Assembly: GCF_009856365.1 (NCBI RefSeq)
Contig: NZ_WMEX01000003.1
Span: 62,001-126,000 of the forward strand
DNA length: 64,000 nucleotides
Origin: Vreelandella halophila
GTDB taxonomy: Bacteria > Pseudomonadota > Gammaproteobacteria > Pseudomonadales > Oleiphilaceae
Reading direction: 5' to 3'
A model generated the notes under the pieces. The model did not search any database. It saw nothing but the letters and a program-made list of their open reading frames with translations, and was not told the DNA's origin. This document shows positions 16,231 through 26,495 of the stretch, one piece after another. The position numbers were made by a program, and so were the translations under genes. The stretch's first letter is position 1. Every line of letters begins with the position of its first letter.

Positions 16231-16299
16231 ACGGCAGGATTTGAACCTGCGGCCTCTGCTCCCCCAGAGCAGCGCGCTACCAAACTGCGCCACGCCCCG
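16223..16299 (-). tRNA. tRNA-Pro (anticodon GGG)
   Basis: A 77-nt cloverleaf on the minus strand. The acceptor arms CGGGGCG and CGTCCCG pair with one G-U. The anticodon stem CTGCT/AGCAG encloses a 7-nt loop with GGG, the T-loop is GTTCAAATC, and CCA is encoded. It sits downstream of the merR-like gene after ihfA, and its 3' end faces the accessory block. Confidence 0.97.
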
Positions 16300-16364
16300 A
16301 CCCAAATAATGCTGCAGAACAGCGGTGCAAATAATACCGGATGGAACCGGTAAATAAAAGGGGG

Positions 16365-16604
16365 TCAGTTCAGGGCTCTGCCCAATTCCTTCAGCGCCAC
16401 AAGCCGCGCAATGTAGGAGACCTTCACGCCCAGCGCGAAGATAAGCATGGAAACGTGAGCAGCGATCTGGCCCACCATGCTGATGTAGTCAGCGAAGGGA
16501 TAGGCTACGAGCACACAGATGCCGATGGCGACGAGGCAAAGAGCCAGGGCACTGTTGGCGATGAGAAGAAAACGTTCCATCGGATCAGCCACCATATGAT
16601 TCAT
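16365..16604 (-). CDS. hypothetical two-TM protein, 79 aa
   Basis: A small inner-membrane protein. Two hydrophobic helices cover residues 12-36 (FLLIANSALALCLVAIGICVLVAY) and 44-64 (MVGQIAAHVSMLIFALGVKV), followed by a short basic tail. No family was recognised. The start codon lies inside a perfect 10-bp inverted repeat (16594-16620). The ATG at 16595 is an alternative. It sits between tRNA-Pro and the merR-like gene and may be an old insertion in that gap. Confidence 0.6.
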   Translation of the reverse strand: MNHMVADPMERFLLIANSALALCLVAIGICVLVAYPFADYISMVGQIAAHVSMLIFALGVKVSYIARLVALKELGRALN

Positions 16605-16620
16605 TTTTCATGAATCATAT
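16594..16620 (-). promoter_or_regulatory. AT-rich perfect inverted repeat over a start codon
   Basis: ATATGATTCA (16594-16603) and TGAATCATAT (16611-16620) are exact complements around a 7-nt loop. They cover the start codon at 16602-16604 of the small membrane gene. It could be an operator, or an mRNA hairpin that hides the start. Confidence 0.5.
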
Positions 16621-16660
16621 TAGGGAAGGCGGATGACGAATTCAAGCCAGTGAGCTGACC

Positions 16661-17017
16661 TCAGGTGTTGAGAACGTTCAGAACGTCTTCCAGTTCGGTG
16701 ATCATCTGGCGGATGAGCTGCTTGTACTGGGTATCTTCTTCTTTGGTGTCTTCACTGCTCAACTTCTGCTTGGCACCACCGATGGTGAACCCCTGATCGT
16801 ACAGAAGGCTCCGGATCTGGCGGATGAGGAGGACGTCCGCGCGTTGATAGTAACGCCGGTTACCGCGCCGCTTGACCGGGTTGAGCTGCGGGAACTCCTG
16901 CTCCCAGTAACGCAGCACATGCGGTTTCACATAGCACAGTTCCGCTACTTCACCAATGGTGAAGTAGCGTTTGCCCGGGATGGCCGGCAGTTCGTTATTG
17001 TGGCTGGGTTCCAGCAT
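16661..17017 (-). CDS. MerR-family transcriptional regulator (ihfA-linked)
   Basis: A 118-residue DNA-binding protein of the short MerR-like type found next to ihfA in many gammaproteobacteria. The winged helix-turn-helix spans about residues 17-85 ([25 protein letters not shown] and the wing RRGNRRYY), followed by a dimer helix. There is no C-terminal metal- or drug-binding domain. It overlaps the 3' end of ihfA by 23 bp, so it is the last gene of the thrS-to-ihfA transcription unit. Its target is unknown. Confidence 0.9.
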   Translation of the reverse strand: MLEPSHNNELPAIPGKRYFTIGEVAELCYVKPHVLRYWEQEFPQLNPVKRRGNRRYYQRADVLLIRQIRSLLYDQGFTIGGAKQKLSSEDTKEEDTQYKQLIRQMITELEDVLNVLNT

Positions 17018-17300
17018 AAGCTTCCACTTTCTGCTTGAGCTTCTGGCCGGGCCGGAAGGTCACGACACGCCGGGCGCTGATCGGGATCTCTTCCCCGGTC
17101 TTGGGGTTCCGGCCAGGGCGCTGACGCTTGTCCCGTAAATCAAAGTTGCCAAAGCCACTGAGCTTGACCTGCTCATTATGGCCCAGCGCCTCGCTGATTT
17201 CGCCGAAGAACGCCTCCACCATTTCCTTGGCTTCACGCTTATTCAGCCCCAGCTCTTCATAGAGCCGTTCTGCCATGTCGGCCTTGGTCAGTGCTGCCAT
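16995..17300 (-). CDS. ihfA: integration host factor subunit alpha
   Basis: The alpha chain of the IHF heterodimer, which bends DNA sharply at specific sites for recombination, replication and transcription. The 101-residue protein matches the family length. It opens with [29 protein letters not shown], and the beta-arm carries the DNA-intercalating proline in [29 protein letters not shown]. It sits immediately after pheT (3 bp), the usual gammaproteobacterial order. Confidence 0.97.
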   Translation of the reverse strand: MAALTKADMAERLYEELGLNKREAKEMVEAFFGEISEALGHNEQVKLSGFGNFDLRDKRQRPGRNPKTGEEIPISARRVVTFRPGQKLKQKVEAYAGTQPQ

Positions 17301-17303
17301 TCG

Positions 17304-19676
17304 CTAACTCCTCAACTGCGCGCCCAGCCTTGTGCTCAGTGCGTTGGTCACGCCATCCAGCAGTTCCTGGACTTCAGCGTCACCCAGGGTGCGTTCCGGA
17401 TGCTGCCAGAACAGGCTCAGTGCCAGGCTCCGGCAGCCTTCCTTCACGTGTTCGCCCTGATAAACGTCGAACACCCTGAGCCCGGTCAGCAGCTCCCCGG
17501 CCGCTTCCCGGGCTACATTCTCAACGTCGGCCCATTCCGTTTCCTCATCCACAAGCATAGCCAAATCACGGCGAACTTCAGGAAATTTTGAAAAAGCTTT
17601 GAAATGAGGGACATGCCCGTTGAGAACTGCTTCCAAGCTTAGTTCATAAAGACAGACGTTGCCATTCAGATCCAATGATTTCTGGATTCCCGGATGCAGT
17701 GTGCCGATCCAGCCCACCGGCTGCCCCTCGCTGTAGACCCGCGCCGACTGGCCCGGATGCAGCGCCGGATGGCGCTCACGGGCGAAACGGAAGCTCTGCC
17801 CCAGCATTGCCCCCAGGGATTCCAGGTCACCCTTGGCATCATAGAAGTCCACTTCCCGATTGCCGTTGACCCAGTTCTCACTGGCGACCGGCCCACTGAG
17901 CAATGCGCTCAGCATCCCCTCCTGTTCAATGGCCTGCGCCTGGCGCTCAAACCGGAGCCCGGTCTCAAACAGCCGCACCCGGTGCTGCTGGCGTTTCTGG
18001 TTATACGCCAGAGTCTCCAGCAGCCCGGGCCAGAGGCTGGAACGCATGACCGCCATGTCGGCGGAAATGGGGTTGGCCAGCTCAATGCCTTCCGCGTTCG
18101 GGGTTACCTGCTTCTGCCGCTCCGGCGAGATGAAGCTGTAGGTAATGGCCTCCTGGTACCCCAGGGCCACCAGATGATCACGAACCCGGTCCAGTGGCCG
18201 GCGGGATTCCGGCTCAGCGCGCAGACGCAGGCGTCCTTCGGGCTCGGTGACCGGCATGCGGTTGTAGCCATAGATGCGCCCGATCTCCTCGATCAGGTCC
18301 ACTTCCAGAGCAATGTCAAAACGGAAGCTGGGGACTTCCACCTCCCAGCCATCGCGGTAAAGATGCACCACCCGCAGCCCCAGCCGGGCAAGAATTTCCT
18401 CGGCGGTGGTGCGGTCGATGGTCATGCCCAGAACCGCGTTGACCCGCTCTTCCCGCAGATGGACGGTCTGCTTGGCAGGCAGGTGCTGCTCGCTCACCAC
18501 CTCAATGACTTCTCCCGGTTCACCACCGACAATGGAAAGCAGCAGCGCTGTGGCCCTTTCGGTGGCGGCCCGCTGCAGGCGCCAGTCCACGCCGCGCTCA
18601 AAGCGGTGCGAGGAATCCGTGTGCAGACCGTGCGCGCGCGCCTTGCCCGCCAGCCTGACCGGATCGAAGAACGCGCTTTCAAGCACAATATCCCGGGTGT
18701 GTTCCGATACACCGGAGCCTTCACCGCCCATGATACCGGCCAGCGCTACGGGCCTGCTGTGATCCGCGATCACCAGGTTATCCGTTCCCAGGGTCAGTTC
18801 CTGGCCATCCAGGAGGGTCAGCTTCTCCCCTTCCGAGGCCATCCGCACAACGATGCCCCCCTGTACATGGGCGCGGTCGAAGGCATGCATGGGCTGCCCC
18901 AGCTCAAGCATCACGTAATTGGTGACATCCACCACCGGGTCGATGCTGCGGATCCCCGAGCGGCGCAGGCGTTCCTTCATCCAGACCGGCGTTTCCACGG
19001 CAACATTCACGTTGCGGATGATGCGCCCGACATAACGCGGGCAGGCCGCGGCGGCGTCCACCCGGATGGAGGGAATCTCGGAATGCGTGGCCGGAACCGG
19101 GTCGGGCACCAGATCCTCAAAGGGCTCTTCGGTCAATGCCCCGAGATCCCGTGCCACACCACGAATGGAAAGGCAGTCGCTGCGGTTCGGGGTAAGATCC
19201 ACATCCAGGCTCTGATCGTCCAGCTGCAGCCATTGGCGAAGATCCGCACCGGGTTCGGCTTCAGAGGGCAGCTCCATCAGGCCCTCGCTGGCTTCGGAGA
19301 GCGCCAGCTCCGATTCGGCGCAGAGCATGCCGTTGGACGTCTGACCCCGCACCTCGGTGCGTCGGATTTCCATACCTCCGGGCAGGCTGGCACCGGGCCG
19401 TGCCAGCGGTGCCCTGAGGCCAACCCGGACGTTGGGCGCCCCGCAGACCACATCCAGGGTTTCCCGGCCATCCCAGACCCGGCAGAGGCTCAGCTTGTCC
19501 GCCTCTGGATGGGACTCAACCGCCGTCACTTCCCCGACAACGACCCCCTCAAAGGCGCCGGCAACCGGCTCAACCTCATCCACTTCCAGGCCGGCCATGG
19601 TGATGGCCTCAACCAGTTCGTTGCTGCTCATGCGGGGATTGACCCATTCCCGCAACCACTGTTCGCTGAACTTCAT
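17304..19676 (-). CDS. pheT: phenylalanyl-tRNA synthetase beta subunit
   Basis: The large subunit of the alpha2-beta2 enzyme that charges tRNA-Phe. At 790 residues it matches the family (795 in E. coli). Domains in order: an N-terminal EMAP-like tRNA-binding fold (about 40-150; VVVGEVTAVESHPEADKLSLCRV), the B3/B4 editing region (about 210-390), the B5 domain (about 400-475), a catalytic-like domain, and the C-terminal ferredoxin-like anticodon domain (SKFPEVRRDLAMLVD). It is 31 bp downstream of pheS. Confidence 0.97.
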   Translation of the reverse strand: MKFSEQWLREWVNPRMSSNELVEAITMAGLEVDEVEPVAGAFEGVVVGEVTAVESHPEADKLSLCRVWDGRETLDVVCGAPNVRVGLRAPLARPGASLPGGMEIRRTEVRGQTSNGMLCAESELALSEASEGLMELPSEAEPGADLRQWLQLDDQSLDVDLTPNRSDCLSIRGVARDLGALTEEPFEDLVPDPVPATHSEIPSIRVDAAAACPRYVGRIIRNVNVAVETPVWMKERLRRSGIRSIDPVVDVTNYVMLELGQPMHAFDRAHVQGGIVVRMASEGEKLTLLDGQELTLGTDNLVIADHSRPVALAGIMGGEGSGVSEHTRDIVLESAFFDPVRLAGKARAHGLHTDSSHRFERGVDWRLQRAATERATALLLSIVGGEPGEVIEVVSEQHLPAKQTVHLREERVNAVLGMTIDRTTAEEILARLGLRVVHLYRDGWEVEVPSFRFDIALEVDLIEEIGRIYGYNRMPVTEPEGRLRLRAEPESRRPLDRVRDHLVALGYQEAITYSFISPERQKQVTPNAEGIELANPISADMAVMRSSLWPGLLETLAYNQKRQQHRVRLFETGLRFERQAQAIEQEGMLSALLSGPVASENWVNGNREVDFYDAKGDLESLGAMLGQSFRFARERHPALHPGQSARVYSEGQPVGWIGTLHPGIQKSLDLNGNVCLYELSLEAVLNGHVPHFKAFSKFPEVRRDLAMLVDEETEWADVENVAREAAGELLTGLRVFDVYQGEHVKEGCRSLALSLFWQHPERTLGDAEVQELLDGVTNALSTRLGAQLRS

Positions 19677-19707
19677 CGGTCTGAATCCTGTTTATTCCAA
19701 TCGGGCT

Positions 19708-20751
<1,044 letters not shown>

Positions 20752-20801
20752 CTGATCCAGGTTGGGCCCTGACGGGCCGGTTTCAGCGGACGATGAAGAG
20801 C

Positions 20802-21161
20802 TCAGGCCGCCAGTGCGGTCTTGGCCTTTTCCACCACTGCCGAAAACGCCTGCTTTTCATTCATCGCCAGATCCGCCAGAACCTTGCGATCAATCTCGAC
20901 GTTGGCCTTCTTGAGGCCCGCGATCAGGCGGCTGTAGGACAGACCGTTGGCGCGCGCGCCGGCATTGATACGGGCGATCCACAGCGCACGGAACTGACGC
21001 TTGCGCTGCTTGCGGTCGCGATAGGCGTACTGCTTCGCCTTGATGACCGCCTGTTTCGCAACACGATAGACACGGCTCCGGGCACCGTAGTAGCCCTTAG
21101 CCTGCTTCATAACCTTTTTGTGACGACGGCGCGCCACCACACCACGTTTAACGCGAGGCAT
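20802..21161 (-). CDS. rplT: 50S ribosomal protein L20
   Basis: A 119-residue ribosomal protein needed early in large-subunit assembly. The sequence is unmistakable: [38 protein letters not shown], then the [22 protein letters not shown] core. The Arg/Lys-rich N-terminal extension penetrates the 23S rRNA. In many bacteria L20 also represses the rpmI-rplT mRNA; the control structure was not searched in detail here. It lies 34 bp downstream of rpmI. Confidence 0.98.
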   Translation of the reverse strand: MPRVKRGVVARRRHKKVMKQAKGYYGARSRVYRVAKQAVIKAKQYAYRDRKQRKRQFRALWIARINAGARANGLSYSRLIAGLKKANVEIDRKVLADLAMNEKQAFSAVVEKAKTALAA

Positions 21162-21195
21162 AATCCAATCCTTTTATCTACTGACCTGAAACGGT

Positions 21196-21387
21196 TTACT
21201 GACGAAGCATGCGACGGATATGAACCTCGTCGCTCTTGTTCACCTGAGTCGTACCACGAAGCTGACGCTTCCGCTTGGGACTCTTCTTGGTCAGGATATG
21301 ACTGGTATGCGACTGCTTGCGCTTGAAGCCGTTGGCCGTCTTCTTGAAGCGCTTGGCCGCCCCGCTGTTGGTTTTCATCTTGGGCAT
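21196..21387 (-). CDS. rpmI: 50S ribosomal protein L35
   Basis: A 63-residue ribosomal protein, close to the usual 64-65. The start is the ATG at 21387 giving [21 protein letters not shown] longer in-frame extension to 21468 would overlap infC and has no family support. It is highly basic and ends HIRRMLRQ. Located between infC and rplT, as in nearly all gammaproteobacteria. Confidence 0.97.
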   Translation of the reverse strand: MPKMKTNSGAAKRFKKTANGFKRKQSHTSHILTKKSPKRKRQLRGTTQVNKSDEVHIRRMLRQ

Positions 21388-21445
21388 TTCAACTACTCCG
21401 CATTCGGTATCAGATAATGATGGATGACGGCTCGCAGAGAGGCCG

Positions 21446-21988
21446 TCATTTCTTCTTCCGGGGGGCAACCACCATGGTCATCTGACGACCTTCCATCTTG
21501 GGCCGCTGCTCAACCTGAGCCAGCTCCTCGATGTCGGATTCCACACGCTGCATAAGCTGCATGCCGATTTCCTGGTGGGCCATCTCACGTCCGCGGAAGC
21601 GGATGGTGACCTTGCCTTTGTCCCCCTGCTCAAGGAAACGTATCAGGTTGCGCAGTTTGACCTGATAATCCCCTTCTTCAGTTCCAGGCCGGAATTTGAC
21701 TTCCTTGATCTGGATCTGTTTCTGCTTCTTCTTGGCGGCTGCCCGGGCTTTCTTCTCCTCGAACAGCTTCTTGCCATAATCCATGATCCTGCAGACCACG
21801 GGGTCCGCGTCTGAGGCCATCTGGACCAGATCCAGCTCCACCTCCGCGGCTTTTTCGAGCGCCTCTTCAAGAGGCACGATACCCACTTGATTGCCTTCTG
21901 AATCGATCAGGCGAACTTCGGATGCATCGATGTTCTCGTTGATCGGTGGACGCTGGTTGCGCCCACCACGCGGGTTCGACTTTTTGAT
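21446..21988 (-). CDS. infC: translation initiation factor IF-3, AUC start codon
   Basis: IF-3 binds the 30S subunit, keeps it apart from 50S and checks the start codon. Read from ATC at 21986-21988 the protein is 180 residues, the same as E. coli. It begins with KKSNPRGG, then the N-terminal domain [24 protein letters not shown], the linker [17 protein letters not shown], and the C-terminal domain ending [13 protein letters not shown] lies 8 nt before the ATC. A GTG at 21886 would remove most of the N-domain, so it is not the start. Rare start codons let IF-3 repress its own synthesis. It begins 2 bp after the thrS stop. Confidence 0.95.
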   Translation of the reverse strand: MKKSNPRGGRNQRPPINENIDASEVRLIDSEGNQVGIVPLEEALEKAAEVELDLVQMASDADPVVCRIMDYGKKLFEEKKARAAAKKKQKQIQIKEVKFRPGTEEGDYQVKLRNLIRFLEQGDKGKVTIRFRGREMAHQEIGMQLMQRVESDIEELAQVEQRPKMEGRQMTMVVAPRKKK

Positions 21989-21990
21989 AG

Positions 21991-23922
21991 TTAGGTCTCC
22001 GTTTCGACTCTGCCCTTGCGTTTGGATTCCGTCTCCAGACGGCCCTGGAGCTCCTCCAGAGTCATGGTACCCAGATCCTCGCCAGTGCGGGTCCGGACAG
22101 CCACCTCGCCTTTCTCGACTTCCTGATCGCCAACCACGACCAGGTAGGGTACCTTGTCAATCGTGTGCTCGCGAATTTTAAAGCCGATTTTCTCGTTTCT
22201 CAAGTCAGCATGGGCGCGAAAGCCCGATTCCTCAAGCTTCAGCGCCAGATTGCTGGCGTAATCGGCCTGATTGTCCGTGATATTCAGAACCGCCACCTGC
22301 AGCGGAGCCAGCCAGAGCGGGAATGCCCCCTCATATTCCTCGATCAGGATCCCGATGAAACGCTCGAACGACCCGAGGATGGCTCGATGGAGCATCACCG
22401 GCGTCTGACGCCCCTGCTCCTGGTCCCTGGGCACGTACTCGGCACCCAGACGGCCCGGCATGGCAAAGTCCACCTGAATGGTGCCGCACTGCCAGACGCG
22501 CTCCAGACAGTCCTTCAGTGAGAATTCGATCTTGGGCCCGTAGAAGGCGCCCTCGCCGGGGAGCAGCTCCCACTCAACGCCTTCATTGTTGAGCGCTTCC
22601 TCCAGCGCTTTCTCGGACTTGTCCCAGATTTCATCCGAACCGACCCGCTTTTCCGGGCGGGTGGAGAGCTTATACTGAATCTCCTGGAAACCGAAGTCCT
22701 GATAGACCTCGTGCAGCAGGTCCATGAACGCCGCCACCTCACTCTGGATCTGGGATTCCTCACAGAAGATGTGGGCGTCATCCTGGGTAAAACCACGCAC
22801 CCGCATCAGCCCATGAAGCGCGCCGGATGCCTCGTTCCGGTGACAGGAGCCAAACTCGGACAGCCGCAGCGGCAGGTCCTTGTAGCTCTTCAGGCCCTGA
22901 TTGAACACCTGCACATGGCAGGGGCAGTTCATGGGCTTAATCGCGTAGTCGTACTTCTCGGACTCGGTGGTGAACATGTCGTCCTGGAACTTCTCCCAGT
23001 GACCGGACTGCTCCCAGAGCGTGCGCGATACGATCTGCGGCGTACGGATTTCCTGGTAACCGTGCTTCCGCAGCTTGGCCCGAAGGTACTGCTCAATCTG
23101 CTGATAGACCGTCCACCCCTTGGGGTGCCAGAACACCATACCAGGTGCCTCTTCCTGCATGTGGAAGAGGGACAGCTTCTTGCCCACCTTGCGGTGATCG
23201 CGCTTTTCCGCTTCCTCCACACGCTTGAGGTAGGCCTTGAGCTGCTTCTTGTCCGGCCAGGCGGTGCCGTAGATCCGCTGCAACTGCTCATTGTCAGTAT
23301 CACCCCGCCAGTAGGCTCCGGCAACCCGGGTCAGCTTGAACGCTCCGAGACGGCCTGTGCTGGGCACATGCGGACCACGGCACAGGTCGATGAACTCGCC
23401 CTGCTTGTAGAAGGAGAGCTGCTCCTCGCCCGGAATGTCGTCGATGATCCGGACCTTGTACTCCTCCCCCATGCGGTCAAAGAGCTCCTTCGCGCTTTCC
23501 CGGTCCATGAACGACAGCTCAATGGGGAAGTCCTGCTTCGCGAGCTCCTCCATCCGCTTTTCGATCTTTTCGAGATCGTCCGGCGTGAAGGGGCGGTCAT
23601 ACCTGAAGTCGTAGTAGAAGCCGTTTTCCACCACGGGGCCGATGGTTACCTGAGCGTCCGGGAAGAGTTCCTTAACCGCCTGCGCCATCAGGTGAGCCGT
23701 GGAGTGGCGGATCACCTCAATGCCCTCCTGGTCACGGTCCGTCACAATCGCCACTTCCGCATCATCGTCGATGGTATAGCCGGTATCCACCAGCCGGCCA
23801 TCAACCTTGCCTACCACGGCGGCTTTGGCCAGACCAGTACCGATGCTGCGGGCCACTTCCTCGACGGTAACGGGGTGGTCGAAAGTGCGCTGACTGCCGT
23901 CCGGCAGGGTAATCACGGGCAT
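21991..23922 (-). CDS. thrS: threonyl-tRNA synthetase
   Basis: Charges tRNA-Thr. With the ATG at 23922 ([14 protein letters not shown]) the protein has 643 residues (642 in E. coli); an ATG at 23952 would add ten unlikely residues. Domains: TGS (1-62), the editing domain with [16 protein letters not shown] and the second zinc-like site, the class II catalytic core ([23 protein letters not shown], then [26 protein letters not shown]), and the anticodon-binding domain at the C-terminus. It is the first gene of the translation operon that runs to merR. Confidence 0.97.
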   Translation of the reverse strand: MPVITLPDGSQRTFDHPVTVEEVARSIGTGLAKAAVVGKVDGRLVDTGYTIDDDAEVAIVTDRDQEGIEVIRHSTAHLMAQAVKELFPDAQVTIGPVVENGFYYDFRYDRPFTPDDLEKIEKRMEELAKQDFPIELSFMDRESAKELFDRMGEEYKVRIIDDIPGEEQLSFYKQGEFIDLCRGPHVPSTGRLGAFKLTRVAGAYWRGDTDNEQLQRIYGTAWPDKKQLKAYLKRVEEAEKRDHRKVGKKLSLFHMQEEAPGMVFWHPKGWTVYQQIEQYLRAKLRKHGYQEIRTPQIVSRTLWEQSGHWEKFQDDMFTTESEKYDYAIKPMNCPCHVQVFNQGLKSYKDLPLRLSEFGSCHRNEASGALHGLMRVRGFTQDDAHIFCEESQIQSEVAAFMDLLHEVYQDFGFQEIQYKLSTRPEKRVGSDEIWDKSEKALEEALNNEGVEWELLPGEGAFYGPKIEFSLKDCLERVWQCGTIQVDFAMPGRLGAEYVPRDQEQGRQTPVMLHRAILGSFERFIGILIEEYEGAFPLWLAPLQVAVLNITDNQADYASNLALKLEESGFRAHADLRNEKIGFKIREHTIDKVPYLVVVGDQEVEKGEVAVRTRTGEDLGTMTLEELQGRLETESKRKGRVETET

Positions 23923-23996
23923 AAACAGGCTCCTGTCAGTGGTGATCCCCACGAAAGATCACATGAATGTTGGTAAGCGGAGAATTCTAACAACGG

Positions 23997-24047
23997 AAAA
24001 GCCGCACGGCCATCCGGATTCACCACGAATCCGGCGGCACGTGCGGC
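23997..24047 (-). terminator. intrinsic terminator after the RND-transporter operon
   Basis: A nested hairpin: outer arms GCCGCACG (24001-24008) and CGTGCGGC (24040-24047), inner arms CCGGATTC (24014-24021) and GAATCCGG (24027-24034). On the minus strand it is followed by TTTT and more pyrimidines. It lies 25 bp after the stop of the RND gene and separates it from thrS. Confidence 0.82.
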
Positions 24048-24071
24048 CCTTGCCTGCGTAGAACCGTTCTA

Positions 24072-26453
24072 TTACGGGCCGTTGCCTGCTTTCGCCGCAA
24101 TCTTTTCCGGCTTGAGCAGGAACCGCGCCAGAGCCGGCATCAGCCAGATGGCACCGACCATATTCCAGAGGAACATGAAGGTCAGCAGCAGGCCCATGTC
24201 CGCCTGGAACTTGATCGGCGACAGCATCCAGGTGAACACGCCCAGCGCCAGTGTGATGCCCGTGAAGGCTACGGCCTTGCCGGTGCTGCGCAGCGTCTCG
24301 AAGTAGGCCTCCTGCAGCGGATAGCCTGCTTTCAGGAAGCGCTCCAGCTTGCTGAACATATAGATACCGTAGTCCACACCAATGCCCACACCCAGCGCGA
24401 TGACCGGCAGCGTGGCGACCTTGATGGCAATGCCGGCCTGGGCCATGAGGGCTTCGGCGATGATCGAGGTCAGGCCCAGCGGCAGGATGACACAGAGCAC
24501 GGCCCGCACGGAGCGGAAGCTGATCAGGCAAAGCAGCGAGACCACACCGTAGACGGCCAGAAGCATCTTGTTCTTGGCACTGGCAATCACCTCGTTGGTG
24601 GCAGCCTCAACACCAGCATTGCCCGCACCCAGCAGGAAACGGTGCCGGTCGTTGTTGTACTCATCCGCAAAGTCCTCCACCTCGTCGGTCACGCGGCGCA
24701 GGGTCTCTGCCTTGTGATCGTCGAGATAGGCCACCAGCGGCGTCAGGCTGCAATCGGTGTTGATCATGCCACTCGGCGCCTGCCGGATGGAGGCATTGAT
24801 GATGGTCTGGTTCCGGGATATCTCGTACCAGTTCCAGTTGCCCTCATTGAGCGCCCGGGTCACGATCTTGGAAACATCCGCCAGCGAGCCGGTCGACTCC
24901 ACCCCTTCGGTGTTCGCCAGCCGCCACTGGAGCCGGTCCAGGGAACGCAGCACCGGATACTCGGTACAGGTCTCGCTGGGTGTCTCAACCATGACCACCA
25001 GCACGTCCGCGGACTGACTGTAGTTGTCCACAATGAAGCGGTTGTCCTGGTTGTACTGGCTGTCAGGCCGCAGTTCGGGGGCGCCCTGGTCCAGGTCCCC
25101 GACCTTGAGATCCTGCTTGTAGTACATGGCAACACCAAAGCCCACCACTGCGATCAGCAGTGAAACCGGCGCCACGCCCGGATGGGCGAAGTAGGACATG
25201 AGACGCCACTTGCGGTCCGCCCCACCCTCGTGGTTCTGCACATGCTTGACGCCACCCTTGGTGATCCCGATGTAGGACATGATCACCGGATGCAGGACCA
25301 GGTTGGTGATGATGATCACCGCCACCCCGATGCCGGCCGCCACCGCCAGATCCCGGATCACGTCGATCTCGATGAACAGCAGCGTCAGGAAACCGAAGGC
25401 GTCGCTCACCAGTGCCACGATCCCCGGGATGTACAGGGATCGGAATGCTAGGCGGGCGCTGGTCAGCGGGTCAAAACCCTTGGCCGCCTCCAGCGCCATG
25501 GCATTGACCACCTGCACCCCGTGACTGATCCCGATGGCAAACACCAGGAATGGCACCAGGACCGAGTAGGGATCCAGGCCATAGCCGAGCAGGCGCAGAA
25601 TGCCCATCTGCCAGAAAACCGCGATGATGGAGACGATCACCGGCACCACGGTTCCGGCGATGCAGCGCGAATACCAGAACAGGAACACCGTCGTCAGCAC
25701 AATGGTGATCAGCGCGAACAGCGCGACGGACTCGATACCCTCAATCAGGTCGCCAACCAGTTTGGCGAAGCCGACAATGTGGATGTCGACGCTGGGGTTC
25801 TGTTCCTCAAACTGCTGGCGGATCTTCTCCTCCAGCTGGCGTGAGAAATTCCGGTAATCGATGGGTTCGCCCGTTTCCGGGTTGCGCTCAAGCAGTGGCG
25901 CGTAGATGATCGAGGACTCGAAATCATCCGCTACCAGTGACCCGATGGTGCTGGAGCGCAGGACGTTGTCCCGCAGTTGGTCCAGCGACTCCTCGGAGCC
26001 GTTATAGTCGTCCGGTATGACGGTACCGCCCTGGAACCCCTCCTCGGTCACCTCCTGCCACCGGACGTTGGGCGTCCAGAGCGATTTCAGGCCGGAGCGA
26101 TTGACGCCATTGAGATAGAAGACCTCGTCCGTGATCTTCTCCAGGGTCTCCATGTACTCCTTTTCGAAAATGGTGCCATCCTCGTTCTCAACGGCAATCC
26201 GCACGAAGTTACCGAGATTCGAGAGATCCTCCCGGTGCTCCATCATATTGACGATGTAGGGATGCTCCAGCGGTATGAGCCGCTCGAAGCTGGCATCGGG
26301 CTGGATCTTCACCGCGTTGTAGCCGAGAAACAGGGTCAGCGCGAGAAAGACGATCAGGATGATCGGCCTGCTATTGAAAATCAGCCGCTCAATCATGGGC
26401 TCAGCGCCCGCGGACGGAGCGCGTCGCTCGCCGTCGGAGTTCCAGTTAGACAT
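24072..26453 (-). CDS. RND-superfamily (MMPL-type) transporter
   Basis: An inner-membrane proton-driven transporter of 793 residues. The topology is that of the MMPL/HpnN class: one helix near residue 28, a large periplasmic loop (about 50-225), five helices (about 230-390), then a second helix (about 425), loop (450-630) and five helices to the end. The FGFLTLLFIEID and GVGIGVDYGIYMFSKL motifs mark helix 4 regions of the two halves. It is the last gene of a unit with a DUF1329 and a YCF48 protein, a combination found beside lipid- or sterol-related genes in several gammaproteobacteria. The cargo is unknown, with a hydrophobic compound likely. Confidence 0.88.
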   Translation of the reverse strand: MSNWNSDGERRAPSAGAEPMIERLIFNSRPIILIVFLALTLFLGYNAVKIQPDASFERLIPLEHPYIVNMMEHREDLSNLGNFVRIAVENEDGTIFEKEYMETLEKITDEVFYLNGVNRSGLKSLWTPNVRWQEVTEEGFQGGTVIPDDYNGSEESLDQLRDNVLRSSTIGSLVADDFESSIIYAPLLERNPETGEPIDYRNFSRQLEEKIRQQFEEQNPSVDIHIVGFAKLVGDLIEGIESVALFALITIVLTTVFLFWYSRCIAGTVVPVIVSIIAVFWQMGILRLLGYGLDPYSVLVPFLVFAIGISHGVQVVNAMALEAAKGFDPLTSARLAFRSLYIPGIVALVSDAFGFLTLLFIEIDVIRDLAVAAGIGVAVIIITNLVLHPVIMSYIGITKGGVKHVQNHEGGADRKWRLMSYFAHPGVAPVSLLIAVVGFGVAMYYKQDLKVGDLDQGAPELRPDSQYNQDNRFIVDNYSQSADVLVVMVETPSETCTEYPVLRSLDRLQWRLANTEGVESTGSLADVSKIVTRALNEGNWNWYEISRNQTIINASIRQAPSGMINTDCSLTPLVAYLDDHKAETLRRVTDEVEDFADEYNNDRHRFLLGAGNAGVEAATNEVIASAKNKMLLAVYGVVSLLCLISFRSVRAVLCVILPLGLTSIIAEALMAQAGIAIKVATLPVIALGVGIGVDYGIYMFSKLERFLKAGYPLQEAYFETLRSTGKAVAFTGITLALGVFTWMLSPIKFQADMGLLLTFMFLWNMVGAIWLMPALARFLLKPEKIAAKAGNGP

Positions 26454-26495
26454 TCAGTAAATCCTCAAACCGTTTTGCTGGGGTACTGCTGCGGT

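Noticed and set aside
16042-16305. Possible protein reading through tRNA-Pro
   Set aside because: Its first part is translated tRNA; the rest has no family match.
21388-21468. Upstream extension of rpmI to 21468
   Set aside because: It overlaps infC and is not present in any L35; the ATG at 21387 gives the normal protein.
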